Part shown: piece after piece, positions 12,653-19,874 of the stretch | How the letters are laid out: every line of letters begins with the position of its first letter | How positions within the stretch are numbered: the stretch's first letter is position 1 | Assembly (NCBI GenBank): GCA_045598285.1 | Contig: JAZLLU010000008.1 | Coordinates: 1 to 20,467, forward strand | Length of the DNA: 20,467 nt | Source: RGIG5612 sp045598285 | GTDB taxonomy: Bacteria > Bacillota > Clostridia > Lachnospirales > Lachnospiraceae | Direction: 5' to 3' | Program-made: the position numbers and the translations under genes | The notes under the pieces: generated by a model | Seen by the model: the letters and a program-made list of their open reading frames with translations, nothing else | What the model was told of the DNA's origin: nothing | The model's database searches: none

Positions 12653-13495
12653 ATGGGCATTAAAACATTTAACCCATACACACCTTCAAGAAGACAGATG
12701 ACAGCCCTTGATAAAAAGGATGTTACAAAACAAACACCAGAGAAATCTTTAATCTCAGTAAATAAGAAAAATGCTGGTCGTAACAATCAAGGTAAAATCA
12801 CTGTAAGACATCAAGGTGGCGGTACTAGAAGACAGTACAGAATTATTGACTTTAAGAGAAATAAAGATGGTATTCCTGCTAAAGTAGTTGGCATCGAGTA
12901 CGATCCAAACAGAACAGCTAATATTGCTCTTCTTAGCTATGCTGATGGAGAGAAAGCTTATATCTTAGCACCTCTTGGTTTAACAGATGGCATGACAGTT
13001 ATGTCTGGCCCTGAAGCTGAAGTTAAGGTTGGCAACTGCCTCCCACTTGAGAATATTCCAATTGGTACTGAAATTCACAACATTGAGCTTTATCCAGGCA
13101 AGGGCGGACAGTTAGTTCGTAGTGCTGGTAACTCAGCTCAACTCATGGCTAAAGAAGGTAAGTACGCAACACTTCGTCTTCCTTCTGGCGAAATGAGAAT
13201 GGTTCCGATCATTTGCAGAGCTACAATTGGTCAAGTTGGTAATATCGAGCATGACCTTGTAAATATCGGAAAAGCAGGTCGTAAGAGAAACATGGGTATC
13301 AGACCAACAGTACGTGGTAGCGTTATGAACCCTAACGACCACCCACATGGTGGTGGTGAAGGTAAGACTGGTATCGGCCGTCCAGGTCCTTGTACACCTT
13401 GGGGCAAACCAGCTCTTGGTCTTAAGACACGTAACAAACACAAAGCGTCTAATAAACTCATCATCCGTCGTAGAGACGGCCGTAACATGAAGTAA
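12653..13495 (+). CDS. rplB: 50S ribosomal protein L2
   Basis: L2 is a primary 23S rRNA-binding protein needed for subunit joining and peptidyl transfer. The 280-residue protein has NNQGKITVRHQGGGTRR in the N-terminal OB-like part. The conserved C-terminal signature around NDHPHGGGEGKTGIGR contains His230, which corresponds to the histidine implicated in activity in E. coli. A basic tail (KLIIRRRDGRNMK) completes it. AAGGAG lies about seven bases upstream. The stop codon TAAGGAGG forms part of the rpsS ribosome site. Confidence 0.98.
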   Translation: MGIKTFNPYTPSRRQMTALDKKDVTKQTPEKSLISVNKKNAGRNNQGKITVRHQGGGTRRQYRIIDFKRNKDGIPAKVVGIEYDPNRTANIALLSYADGEKAYILAPLGLTDGMTVMSGPEAEVKVGNCLPLENIPIGTEIHNIELYPGKGGQLVRSAGNSAQLMAKEGKYATLRLPSGEMRMVPIICRATIGQVGNIEHDLVNIGKAGRKRNMGIRPTVRGSVMNPNDHPHGGGEGKTGIGRPGPCTPWGKPALGLKTRNKHKASNKLIIRRRDGRNMK

Positions 13496-13506
13496 GGAGG
13501 ATACCT

Positions 13507-13782
13507 ATGGCAAGATCATTAAAAAAAGGCCCTTTTGCAGACGAAAGTTTGCTTAAGAAGATAGAAAAATTGAACGCAAGCGATGAAAAGAGCGTAATCA
13601 AAACATGGTCACGTCGTTCTACAATCTTCCCAAATTTTGTAGGTCATACAATTGCTGTTCATGATGGCAGAAAACATGTTCCTGTATATGTTACAGAAGA
13701 TATGGTTGGACACAAACTCGGCGAGTTCGTTGCAACTAGAACTTACAGAGGACATGGCAAAGACGAAAAGAAGTCTAAATAA
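13507..13782 (+). CDS. rpsS: 30S ribosomal protein S19
   Basis: S19 lies in the head of the small subunit and pairs with S13 near the A-site. The 91-residue product begins MARSLKKGPFADESL and carries IKTWSRRSTIFPNFVGHTI and the GHKLGEFVATRTYRGH signature near the end. Length is normal. AAGGAGGA is placed at the end of rplB, seven to eight bases before the ATG. A 27-base spacer with its own AAAGGAGGT leads to rplV. Confidence 0.98.
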   Translation: MARSLKKGPFADESLLKKIEKLNASDEKSVIKTWSRRSTIFPNFVGHTIAVHDGRKHVPVYVTEDMVGHKLGEFVATRTYRGHGKDEKKSK

Positions 13783-13809
13783 GCGAAATTTCGAAAGGAG
13801 GTTTAATCC

Positions 13810-14196
13810 ATGGCAAAGGGACATAGATCACAAATTAAAAGAGAAAGAAATGCAAACAAGGACACAAGACCATCTGCTAAGCTTTCATTTGCCCGCATCT
13901 CTGTTCAAAAAGCATGTTACGTGCTTGATGCTATCAGAGGTAAGAATGTAAACGAAGCCCTTGGAATCCTTGCTTACAATCCTAGATATGGAGCTTCCAT
14001 TATTGAAAAGTTGTTAAAGAGTGCTATTGCTAACGCTCAAAACAATAATGGTATGAATCCTGAAGACCTTTATATTGCAGAATGTTTTGCAAATAAGGGC
14101 CCAACAATGAAAAGAATTAGACCGAGAGCACAAGGTAGAGCTTATAGAATCGAGAAGAGATTAAGCCACATCACAGTTGTGCTTGACGAAAGATAG
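13810..14196 (+). CDS. rplV: 50S ribosomal protein L22
   Basis: L22 contributes a long hairpin to the exit tunnel and is a site of macrolide-resistance changes. The 128-residue protein is longer than the roughly 110 residues usual elsewhere, because of a basic N-terminal extension (MAKGHRSQIKRERNANKDTR) before the conserved fold. The core reads ARISVQKACYVLDAIRGK, where many bacteria have SPRKAR. The tunnel-hairpin region with GPTMKRIRPRAQGRAYRIEKR is intact. I associate this variant with Lachnospiraceae-like clostridia, from memory. AAAGGAGGT gives a clear start. Confidence 0.97.
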   Translation: MAKGHRSQIKRERNANKDTRPSAKLSFARISVQKACYVLDAIRGKNVNEALGILAYNPRYGASIIEKLLKSAIANAQNNNGMNPEDLYIAECFANKGPTMKRIRPRAQGRAYRIEKRLSHITVVLDER

Positions 14197-14204
14197 GAGG
14201 GCAT

Positions 14205-14864
14205 ATGGGACAAAAAGTTAATCCTCATGGATTGAGAGTAGGAGTTATCAATGGCTGGGATTCAATGTGGTATGCAGAGAAAGACTTTGCAGATAACTTA
14301 GTTGAAGATTACCAGATCAGAAAATTCCTTAAGAAAAAATTATATAATGCCGGAATCTCAAAGATTGAAATTGAAAGAGCTTCTGACAAATTAATTAAAA
14401 TTAAAGTTCATGCTGCAAAACCTGGTGTTATCATCGGTAAAGGCGGCGGTGAAATTGAAAAAGTTAAAGCACAGATTAAGAAATTAATCGGCAAAGATGC
14501 AGTTTTAGATATTATCGAAGTTAAGAGAGCTGACAAAGATGCTCAACTCGTAGCTGAGAATATCGCACAGCAATTAGAAAACCGTGTATCTTTCAGACGT
14601 GCTATGAAGAGTGCAATGAGCCGTTCACTTAAGGCTGGTGCACTTGGTATCAAAGCTTCATGCTCTGGCCGTCTTGGCGGTGCTGATATGGCTCGTACAG
14701 AGTTTTACTCAGAAGGAACTATTCCTCTTCAAACTCTTCGTGCTGATATCGAATATGGATTTGCTGAAGCTGATACAACTTATGGAAAAGTTGGTGTAAA
14801 GGTTTGGATTTACAAAGGCGAAGTACTTCCAACAAAGAACACAAAGGAAGGGAGCGATAAATAA
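14205..14864 (+). CDS. rpsC: 30S ribosomal protein S3
   Basis: S3 lines the mRNA entry channel and contributes to helicase activity there. The 219-residue product has MGQKVNPHGLRVG at its start and a type II KH domain with GKGG at 78-81. The C-terminal signature GIKASCSGRLGGADMAR is followed by GTIPLQTLRADIEYG. AGGAGG overlaps the rplV stop codon and lies close to the ATG. The stop overlaps the rplP start by one base (TAATG). Confidence 0.98.
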   Translation: MGQKVNPHGLRVGVINGWDSMWYAEKDFADNLVEDYQIRKFLKKKLYNAGISKIEIERASDKLIKIKVHAAKPGVIIGKGGGEIEKVKAQIKKLIGKDAVLDIIEVKRADKDAQLVAENIAQQLENRVSFRRAMKSAMSRSLKAGALGIKASCSGRLGGADMARTEFYSEGTIPLQTLRADIEYGFAEADTTYGKVGVKVWIYKGEVLPTKNTKEGSDK

Positions 14865-15301
14865 TGTTAATGCCAAAAAGAACAAAACATCGTAAACAGT
14901 TCCGTGGTTCTATGAGAGGAAAAGCTATGAGAGGCAATACTATTTCTTATGGTGAGTTTGGTATTGTAGCTCAAGAACCAGGCTGGATTACATCAAACCA
15001 GATTGAGGCAGCCCGTATTGCTATGACTAGATACGTAAAACGTGGTGGCCGCGTTTGGATTAAAATTTTCCCTGACAAACCTGTTACAGCAAAACCTGCT
15101 GAAACACGTATGGGTTCAGGTAAAGGTGCTCTTGAGTACTGGGTAGCAGTAGTTAAACCAGGCCGTGTAATGTTTGAGATCGCCGGTGTACCGGAAAACT
15201 TAGCTAGAGAAGCTTTAAGACTTGCAACACATAAGCTTCCTATCAAGTGTAAGATCGCTTCAAAGGCAGATTTGGAAGGCGGTGAATCAAGTGAAAACTA
15301 A
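14864..15301 (+). CDS. rplP: 50S ribosomal protein L16
   Basis: L16 organises the A-site tRNA region of the large subunit. The 145-residue protein starts MLMPKRTKHRKQFRGSMRGK and contains the signature KPAETRMGSGKGALEYWVA followed by VKPGRVMFEIAGV. The ATG at 14864 is preferred because the family begins MLMPKR and because it overlaps the rpsC stop; GGAAGGGAG upstream serves as ribosome site. The last 11 bases overlap the start of rpmC. Confidence 0.98.
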   Translation: MLMPKRTKHRKQFRGSMRGKAMRGNTISYGEFGIVAQEPGWITSNQIEAARIAMTRYVKRGGRVWIKIFPDKPVTAKPAETRMGSGKGALEYWVAVVKPGRVMFEIAGVPENLAREALRLATHKLPIKCKIASKADLEGGESSEN

Positions 15302-15500
15302 TAAATATTTAGAAGATTTAAGAACTAAATCAGCTGCAGAACTTAATGAAGAATTAACAGCAGCAAAGAAAGAGCTTTTCAACTTAAGATTCCAGAACGC
15401 TACAAACCAGCTGGAAAATACAGGCAGAATTAAAGAAGTTAGAAGAAACATCGCTAGGATACAGACTGTGATTACACAAAAGACTAGCGCTGCCGAGTAA
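15291..15500 (+). CDS. rpmC: 50S ribosomal protein L29
   Basis: L29 is a small two-helix protein at the exit tunnel next to L23. The product is 69 residues, starting MKTNKYLEDLRTKSAAELNE and carrying the family signature KELFNLRFQNATNQLENTGR. The start is GTG 15291 inside the end of rplP, supported by GGAAGGCGG about nine bases upstream and by normal family length. A longer in-frame reading from 15222 would add unrelated residues and is not accepted. Confidence 0.95.
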   Translation: MKTNKYLEDLRTKSAAELNEELTAAKKELFNLRFQNATNQLENTGRIKEVRRNIARIQTVITQKTSAAE

Positions 15501-15517
15501 TAAAGGAGGGTAAAAGC

Positions 15518-15772
15518 GTGGAAAGAAATTTAAGAAAAACCCGTACGGGAAAAGTATTAAGTAATAAAATGGACAAGACCATTGTTGTAGCTGTAGTTGA
15601 TAACGTTAAACATCCTTTATACAAAAAGATCATTAAAAGAACTTATAAATTAAAGGCACATGACGAGAACAACGAGTGCAACATTGGCGATACAGTAAAA
15701 GTAATGGAAACAAGACCACTCTCAAAAGATAAGAGATGGCGCCTTGTAGAAATTATCGAGAAGGCTAAATAG
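15518..15772 (+). CDS. rpsQ: 30S ribosomal protein S17
   Basis: S17 is a primary 16S rRNA-binding protein with an OB fold in the small-subunit body. The 84-residue protein shows RKTRTGKVLSNKMDKTIVVAV at the start and VKVMETRPLSKDKRWRLVEI near the end, both diagnostic. It starts with GTG at 15518 after AAAGGAGGG. Length and content are normal, and rplN follows after 17 bases with its own AAAGGAG. Confidence 0.97.
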   Translation: MERNLRKTRTGKVLSNKMDKTIVVAVVDNVKHPLYKKIIKRTYKLKAHDENNECNIGDTVKVMETRPLSKDKRWRLVEIIEKAK

Positions 15773-15789
15773 TAGAAAGGAGAATTGTT

Positions 15790-16158
15790 ATGATACAACA
15801 AGAAAGTAGACTTAAAGTTGCTGACAACACAGGCGCTAAAGAAATACTTTGCATAAGAGTTCTTGGTGGTTCTACTAGAAGATATGCCAATATCGGTGAT
15901 ATCATCGTTGCTACAGTTAAGGACGCTAACCCTGGCGGAACTGTTAAAAAGGGTGACGTTGTTAAAGCAGTTGTAGTACGTACCAAGAAAGGCGCTCGTC
16001 GTAAAGACGGATCTTACATTAAATTTGACGAGAATGCTGCCGTAATCATCAAAGAAGATAAAACTCCTGCTGGAACACGTATCTTCGGACCGGTAGCCAG
16101 AGAGCTTAGAGATAAACAGTTTATGAAGATTGTTTCTCTTGCTCCTGAAGTACTCTAG
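15790..16158 (+). CDS. rplN: 50S ribosomal protein L14
   Basis: L14 lies at the subunit interface and contacts 16S helix 14. The 122-residue length is standard. MIQQESRLKVADNTGAKE, GGSTRRYANIGDII and the GTRIFGPVARELRDK stretch are all family hallmarks. AAAGGAG precedes the ATG. The TAG stop is embedded in the AGGAGG of the next gene, rplX, which suits translational coupling. Confidence 0.98.
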   Translation: MIQQESRLKVADNTGAKEILCIRVLGGSTRRYANIGDIIVATVKDANPGGTVKKGDVVKAVVVRTKKGARRKDGSYIKFDENAAVIIKEDKTPAGTRIFGPVARELRDKQFMKIVSLAPEVL

Positions 16159-16168
16159 GAGGTGCATG

Positions 16169-16480
16169 ATGGCAACATTAAAAATCAAAAAAGGCGATAC
16201 AGTAAAAGTTATCGCAGGTAAAGACAAAGATAAAGAAGGCAAGGTACTTGCTGTTAATCCAGTAGATGGTACTGTTGTGGTTGAAGGCGTAAACATGATT
16301 AAGAAACATACTAAACCTAATTCACAACACCAAGAAGGCGGTATCATTTCACAGGAAGGACCTATTAATATTTCTAACGTAATGTGCGTTGTTGGTGGAA
16401 AAGCAACTAGAGTTGGCTTCCGCGTAGAAGACGGCAAAAAAGTTCGTTACGCTAAAACAACAAACAAGACGATTGATTAA
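16169..16480 (+). CDS. rplX: 50S ribosomal protein L24
   Basis: L24 is an assembly-initiating protein near the tunnel exit, built on a KOW fold. The 103-residue product begins MATLKIKKGDTVKVIAGKDK, and the KOW glycine motif is clear. PNSQHQEGGIISQEGPI and an ending near VGFRVEDGKKVRYAK match the family. Two ATGs are adjacent in frame (16166 and 16169); the second is chosen because AGGAGG (16157-16162) is six bases from it but only three from the first. Confidence 0.96.
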   Translation: MATLKIKKGDTVKVIAGKDKDKEGKVLAVNPVDGTVVVEGVNMIKKHTKPNSQHQEGGIISQEGPINISNVMCVVGGKATRVGFRVEDGKKVRYAKTTNKTID

Positions 16481-16503
16481 GAAAGGGAAGGAGGTCCAAA
16501 GAG

Positions 16504-17043
16504 TTGAACAGACTTAAAGAAATGTATAATTCTGAAATCGTAGAAGCTATGATGAAGAAGTTTGAATACAAAAACATTATGCAAGTACCAAAGATTGACA
16601 AGATAGTTGTTAACATGGGCGTTGGCGAAGCTAAAGAAAATGCAAAAGCTCTTGAAGCTGCAATCGGCGACATGCAAATTGTCACAGGTCAAAAAGCTGT
16701 TACTACTAAGGCTAAAAAGTCAGTTGCTAACTTTAAAGTTCGTGAAGGCATGCAAATCGGATGCAAAACAACTTTAAGAGGCGAGAAGATGTATAACTTC
16801 CTCGATAGACTTATTAACTTAGCTCTCCCACGTGTACGTGACTTTAGAGGTGTAAACCCTAATGCATTTGATGGTAGAGGTAACTACGCTCTTGGTATTA
16901 AGGAACAATTAATTTTCCCAGAAATCGAGTATGACAAGATTGATAAAGTTAGAGGTATGGACGTTATCATCGTTACAACAGCTCAGACTGATGAGGAAGC
17001 ACGCGAATTATTGACATTGTTCAATATGCCATTTGCAAAGTAA
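16504..17043 (+). CDS. rplE: 50S ribosomal protein L5
   Basis: L5 binds 5S rRNA and reaches the P-site tRNA from the central protuberance. The 179-residue protein begins MNRLKEMYNSEIVEAMMKKF, matching the family start, and has KIVVNMGVGEA and the GNYALGIKEQLIFPEI signature. Translation uses the rare start TTG at 16504, supported by GGAAGGAGG about eight bases upstream and the absence of a better ATG. In E. coli this region of the spc operon is the S8 repressor site; no matching structure was identified here. Confidence 0.96.
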   Translation: MNRLKEMYNSEIVEAMMKKFEYKNIMQVPKIDKIVVNMGVGEAKENAKALEAAIGDMQIVTGQKAVTTKAKKSVANFKVREGMQIGCKTTLRGEKMYNFLDRLINLALPRVRDFRGVNPNAFDGRGNYALGIKEQLIFPEIEYDKIDKVRGMDVIIVTTAQTDEEARELLTLFNMPFAK

Positions 17044-17055
17044 AAGGAGGATACT

Positions 17056-17241
17056 ATGGCTAAAACAGCTATGAAAGTTAAACAGCAACGTAAAGCTAGA
17101 TTTTCAACACAGGAATACAACAGATGTAGAATCTGTGGTCGTCCACATGGATACTTAAGAAAATATGGTATCTGCAGAATCTGCTTTAGAGAGCTTGCAT
17201 ATAAGGGACAAATCCCTGGTGTTCGCAAGGCATCATGGTAA
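17056..17241 (+). CDS. rpsZ: 30S ribosomal protein S14, zinc-binding type
   Basis: This 61-residue protein is the short, zinc-containing form of S14, found in the head of the small subunit. The zinc ligands are Cys24, Cys27, Cys40 and Cys43 in two CxxC pairs. The C-terminal part (FRELAYKGQIPGVRKASW) is typical. Zinc-type S14 is characteristic of many Bacillota in this operon position; a longer zinc-free paralog, if any, would be encoded elsewhere. AAAGGAGG precedes the ATG. Confidence 0.97.
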   Translation: MAKTAMKVKQQRKARFSTQEYNRCRICGRPHGYLRKYGICRICFRELAYKGQIPGVRKASW

Positions 17242-17270
17242 AAAGTACATTTTAGAAGGAGGAATTAGTT

Positions 17271-17672
17271 ATGGCAATGAGCGATCCTATTGCTGATATG
17301 CTTACAAGAATTCGTAATGCAAATACGGCTAAACACGACAGTGTAGATGTTCCATCATCTAAAATGAAACTTGCTATCGCAAAAATCTTATTAGATGAAG
17401 GATATATTGCAAAATACGAAATCGTTAAGGATGGTAATTTTGACGTTATCCATATCGATTTAAAATATGGCAAAGACAAAAACGAAAAGATTATTACTGG
17501 CTTAAAGAGAATCTCTAAACCAGGTCTTAGAGTTTATGCTAGCTGCGAAGAACTCCCTAGAGTTTTAGGCGGCATGGGTATTGCTATTATTTCAACAAAC
17601 AATGGTGTTATCACAGACAAAGAAGCAAGAAAACTCAACGTAGGTGGAGAAGTATTAGCATTCGTGTGGTAA
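17271..17672 (+). CDS. rpsH: 30S ribosomal protein S8
   Basis: S8 binds the central domain of 16S rRNA and in E. coli represses the spc operon. The 133-residue protein has SDPIADMLTRIRNAN at the start and ends with the signature region around STNNGVITDKEARKLNVGGE. The start ATG at 17271 has AGGAGG eight bases upstream; an internal ATG two codons later is less well placed. It is followed by a 77-base spacer with a hairpin, the largest gap in this half of the operon. Confidence 0.97.
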   Translation: MAMSDPIADMLTRIRNANTAKHDSVDVPSSKMKLAIAKILLDEGYIAKYEIVKDGNFDVIHIDLKYGKDKNEKIITGLKRISKPGLRVYASCEELPRVLGGMGIAIISTNNGVITDKEARKLNVGGEVLAFVW

Positions 17673-17685
17673 CAACTAAAATATA

Positions 17686-17727
17686 CCGCTGTTAATGCTT
17701 GTGTTAAACCACCACAAAGCAGTGCGG
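17686..17727 (+). promoter_or_regulatory. Hairpin between rpsH and rplF
   Basis: CCGC (17686-17689) pairs with GCGG (17724-17727), and GCTTGTG (17697-17703) pairs with CACAAAGC (17713-17720) with one bulged A; the loop is 17704-17712. No T-run follows, so it is not a terminator. It ends about ten bases before the rplF ribosome site (AAAGGAGG). It could stabilise or process the mRNA or bind a ribosomal protein; no evidence distinguishes these. Confidence 0.45.
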
Positions 17728-17749
17728 AAAAAGAAAAGGAGGAAACGGC

Positions 17750-18295
17750 ATGTCACGAGTTGGAAAAATGCCTATCGCTATCCCAGCAGGTGTTACTGTT
17801 GATATAGCAGAAAATAATGTAGTGACTGTAAAAGGACCTAAGGGAGAACTTAAAAGAACACTCCCAGCGGAAATGACTATCAAGGTTGAAGGTGCTGAAA
17901 TGATTGTTGAAAGACCTGATGATCAAAAGAAAAATAAATCTTTCCATGGTCTTACAAGAGCATTACTTAACAACATGGTAGTTGGAGTTACAGATGGATT
18001 TGAAAAAGTTTTGGAAATCAATGGTGTTGGTTACAAAGCTGCAATGCAGGGAACAGACCTTAACCTTTCGTTAGGATATTCTCACCCTGTAGTTTATAAA
18101 GCTCCTGAAGGAATCACAATTGAGGTTCCTGACCAAAACAAAATTATTGTTAAGGGAATTAACAAAGAAGTAGTTGGTCAATGTGCCGCTGAAATCAGAG
18201 GATACAGACCACCTGAGCCATACAAGGGCAAAGGTATCAAGTATGCAAACGAGTACATCAGACGTAAAGTTGGTAAGACTGGTGCAAAAGCGTAA
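17750..18295 (+). CDS. rplF: 50S ribosomal protein L6
   Basis: L6 lies near the factor-binding site of the large subunit and has two related domains. The 181-residue protein begins MSRVGKMPIAIPAGVTVDI and has VKGPKGELKR in the first domain. The signature NKEVVGQCAAEIRGYRPPEP, followed by YKGKGIKYANE, lies in the second. AAAGGAGGAAACGGC precedes the ATG. The stop is close to AAAGGAG of rplR. Confidence 0.98.
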   Translation: MSRVGKMPIAIPAGVTVDIAENNVVTVKGPKGELKRTLPAEMTIKVEGAEMIVERPDDQKKNKSFHGLTRALLNNMVVGVTDGFEKVLEINGVGYKAAMQGTDLNLSLGYSHPVVYKAPEGITIEVPDQNKIIVKGINKEVVGQCAAEIRGYRPPEPYKGKGIKYANEYIRRKVGKTGAKA

Positions 18296-18311
18296 AGGAG
18301 CGTGAGAGATA

Positions 18312-18680
18312 ATGATTAGTAAAAAATCCAGAGCGGATATCCGCGAAAAGAAACATATGAAATTACGCAATCGCTTCAAAGGTACTGCTGATAGACCACG
18401 TCTTGCAGTGTACAGAAGCAATATGCATATTTATGCACAAATCATTAATGATCTTGAGCATAAAACATTAGTTGCAGCTTCAACAGTTCAAAAAGATGTT
18501 AAGGCTGAATTAGAAAAAACTAATGATGTAGCAGCAGCTGCATACCTCGGCAAAGTTATTGCCAAAAAGGCAAAAGAAAAAGGTATAACTGAAGTTGTCT
18601 TTGACAGAGGTGGTTATATTTATCATGGTAAAATCAAGGCTTTAGCTGATGCAGCTAGAGAAGCCGGTTTGGAATTTTAG
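18312..18680 (+). CDS. rplR: 50S ribosomal protein L18
   Basis: L18 is a 5S rRNA-binding protein of the central protuberance, working with L5. The 122-residue product has a basic N-terminal tail and KLRNRFKGTADRPRLAVYRS, then HIYAQIINDLEHKTLVAAST; the C-terminal FDRGGYIYHGKIKALADAAR is diagnostic. The ATG at 18312 is about 11 bases from GGAG, a slightly long spacing, but its position matches the family start. Confidence 0.97.
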   Translation: MISKKSRADIREKKHMKLRNRFKGTADRPRLAVYRSNMHIYAQIINDLEHKTLVAASTVQKDVKAELEKTNDVAAAAYLGKVIAKKAKEKGITEVVFDRGGYIYHGKIKALADAAREAGLEF

Positions 18681-18697
18681 GAAGGAGAGTTGCGCAA

Positions 18698-19216
18698 ATG
18701 AGAAAACAAGATGATTTTCACGGAAATGGTGAAGCTCCTGAATTCGAAGAGAGAGTTGTAACTATCAAACGTGTTACTAAAGTTGTTAAGGGCGGACGTA
18801 ACTTCAAATTCACGGCACTAGTTGTTGTTGGAAATGGCAAAGGAAAAGTTGGCGTTGGCCTTGGTAAAGCTATTGAAATCCCTGAAGCTATTCGTAAGGG
18901 AAAAGAAGATGCAATGAAGAACTTAGTTGAGATTCCTGTTGATGAAACAGCTAGTATCCCACACGACATTATCGGTAATTATGGTGGAGCTTCTGTATTA
19001 CTTAAGAAAGCTTCACAAGGTACTGGTGTTATCGCTGGTGGCCCTGCTCGTAACGTTGTTGAACTTGCAGGTATCAAGAACATTCGTGCTAAGTCTTTAG
19101 GTTCAAACAATAAACAAAACGTTGTTCTTGCAGTTATGGATGGTCTTAAACAGCTTACAACTCCACAAGAAGTTGCTAAGAAACGTGGCAAAACTGTAGA
19201 AGAAGTAATGGCATAA
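18698..19216 (+). CDS. rpsE: 30S ribosomal protein S5
   Basis: S5 sits at the mRNA entry region and helps decoding accuracy. The 172-residue protein has the N-terminal double-stranded-RNA-binding-like domain with KVVKGGRNFKFTALVVVGN followed by GKGKVGVGLGKA. The C-terminal domain has GTGVIAGGPARNVVELAGI, followed by KSLGSNN. GGAAGGAGA about ten bases upstream gives the start. The region where spectinomycin-resistance changes occur (around VVKGG) looks ordinary. Confidence 0.98.
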   Translation: MRKQDDFHGNGEAPEFEERVVTIKRVTKVVKGGRNFKFTALVVVGNGKGKVGVGLGKAIEIPEAIRKGKEDAMKNLVEIPVDETASIPHDIIGNYGGASVLLKKASQGTGVIAGGPARNVVELAGIKNIRAKSLGSNNKQNVVLAVMDGLKQLTTPQEVAKKRGKTVEEVMA

Positions 19217-19231
19217 TAGGAGGGTAAAAAA

Positions 19232-19417
19232 ATGGCAGATAAAAAAGTTAAAGTAACATTAGTCAAATCTCCTATAGGCGCTATTCCAAAACAGAAAGCT
19301 ACTGTAGAAGCTCTTGGTCTTAAAAAGATGCATCAAACAGTAGAACTTCCTGATAACGATGCAGTTAGAGGAATGATTTGGCACGTAAGACATTTAGTAA
19401 AAGTTGAAGAAGCTTAA
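19232..19417 (+). CDS. rpmD: 50S ribosomal protein L30
   Basis: L30 is a small large-subunit protein. The 61-residue bacterial form is seen, with KVTLVKSPIGAIPKQKATVE and LGLKKMHQTVELPDNDAVRG, both family hallmarks. TAGGAGGG precedes the ATG by about seven bases. Its stop codon is part of the AAAGGAGGT used by rplO. Confidence 0.97.
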   Translation: MADKKVKVTLVKSPIGAIPKQKATVEALGLKKMHQTVELPDNDAVRGMIWHVRHLVKVEEA

Positions 19418-19430
19418 AGGAGGTCACGAA

Positions 19431-19874
19431 ATGAATTTATCTGAGTTACATCCTGCAGAGGGTTCAAAGCAAAGCAACAACTTCAGAAGAGGTCGTGGCC
19501 ATGCTTCAGGAAACGGAAAAACAGCAGGTAAAGGACATAAAGGTCAAAAGGCTCGTTCAGGTAGACCACGTATTGGTTTCGAAGGTGGACAGATGCCTTT
19601 ATACAGAAGAATTCCTAAGAGAGGATTTACAAATATTAATACTAAAGAAATCGTTGGTATTAACGTAAGTGCTCTTGAAAGATTCGAAGATGGTGCAGAC
19701 GTTACTATTGAAACATTAATGGATATTGGTATCGTTAAGAATCCTAAAGATGGTGTTAAGATTTTAGGTAACGGAAACATCACAAAGAAACTCAATGTAA
19801 AAGTTAACGCATTCAGTGCCACAGCTAAAGAGAAAATCGAAGCTGCTGGCGGAACATGTGAGGTAGAAGAATAA
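19431..19874 (+). CDS. rplO: 50S ribosomal protein L15
   Basis: L15 is a late-assembly large-subunit protein with a long basic N-terminal arm. The 147-residue product begins MNLSELHPAEGSKQSNNFRR and continues with a Gly/Arg/Lys-rich arm, GHKGQKARSG, and FEGGQMPLYRRIPKRGF. The start ATG 19431 is taken because AAAGGAGGT lies six bases upstream and the family begins here; a reading from 19404 would overlap rpmD and add unrelated residues. The stop overlaps the secY ATG by one base. Confidence 0.97.
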   Translation: MNLSELHPAEGSKQSNNFRRGRGHASGNGKTAGKGHKGQKARSGRPRIGFEGGQMPLYRRIPKRGFTNINTKEIVGINVSALERFEDGADVTIETLMDIGIVKNPKDGVKILGNGNITKKLNVKVNAFSATAKEKIEAAGGTCEVEE

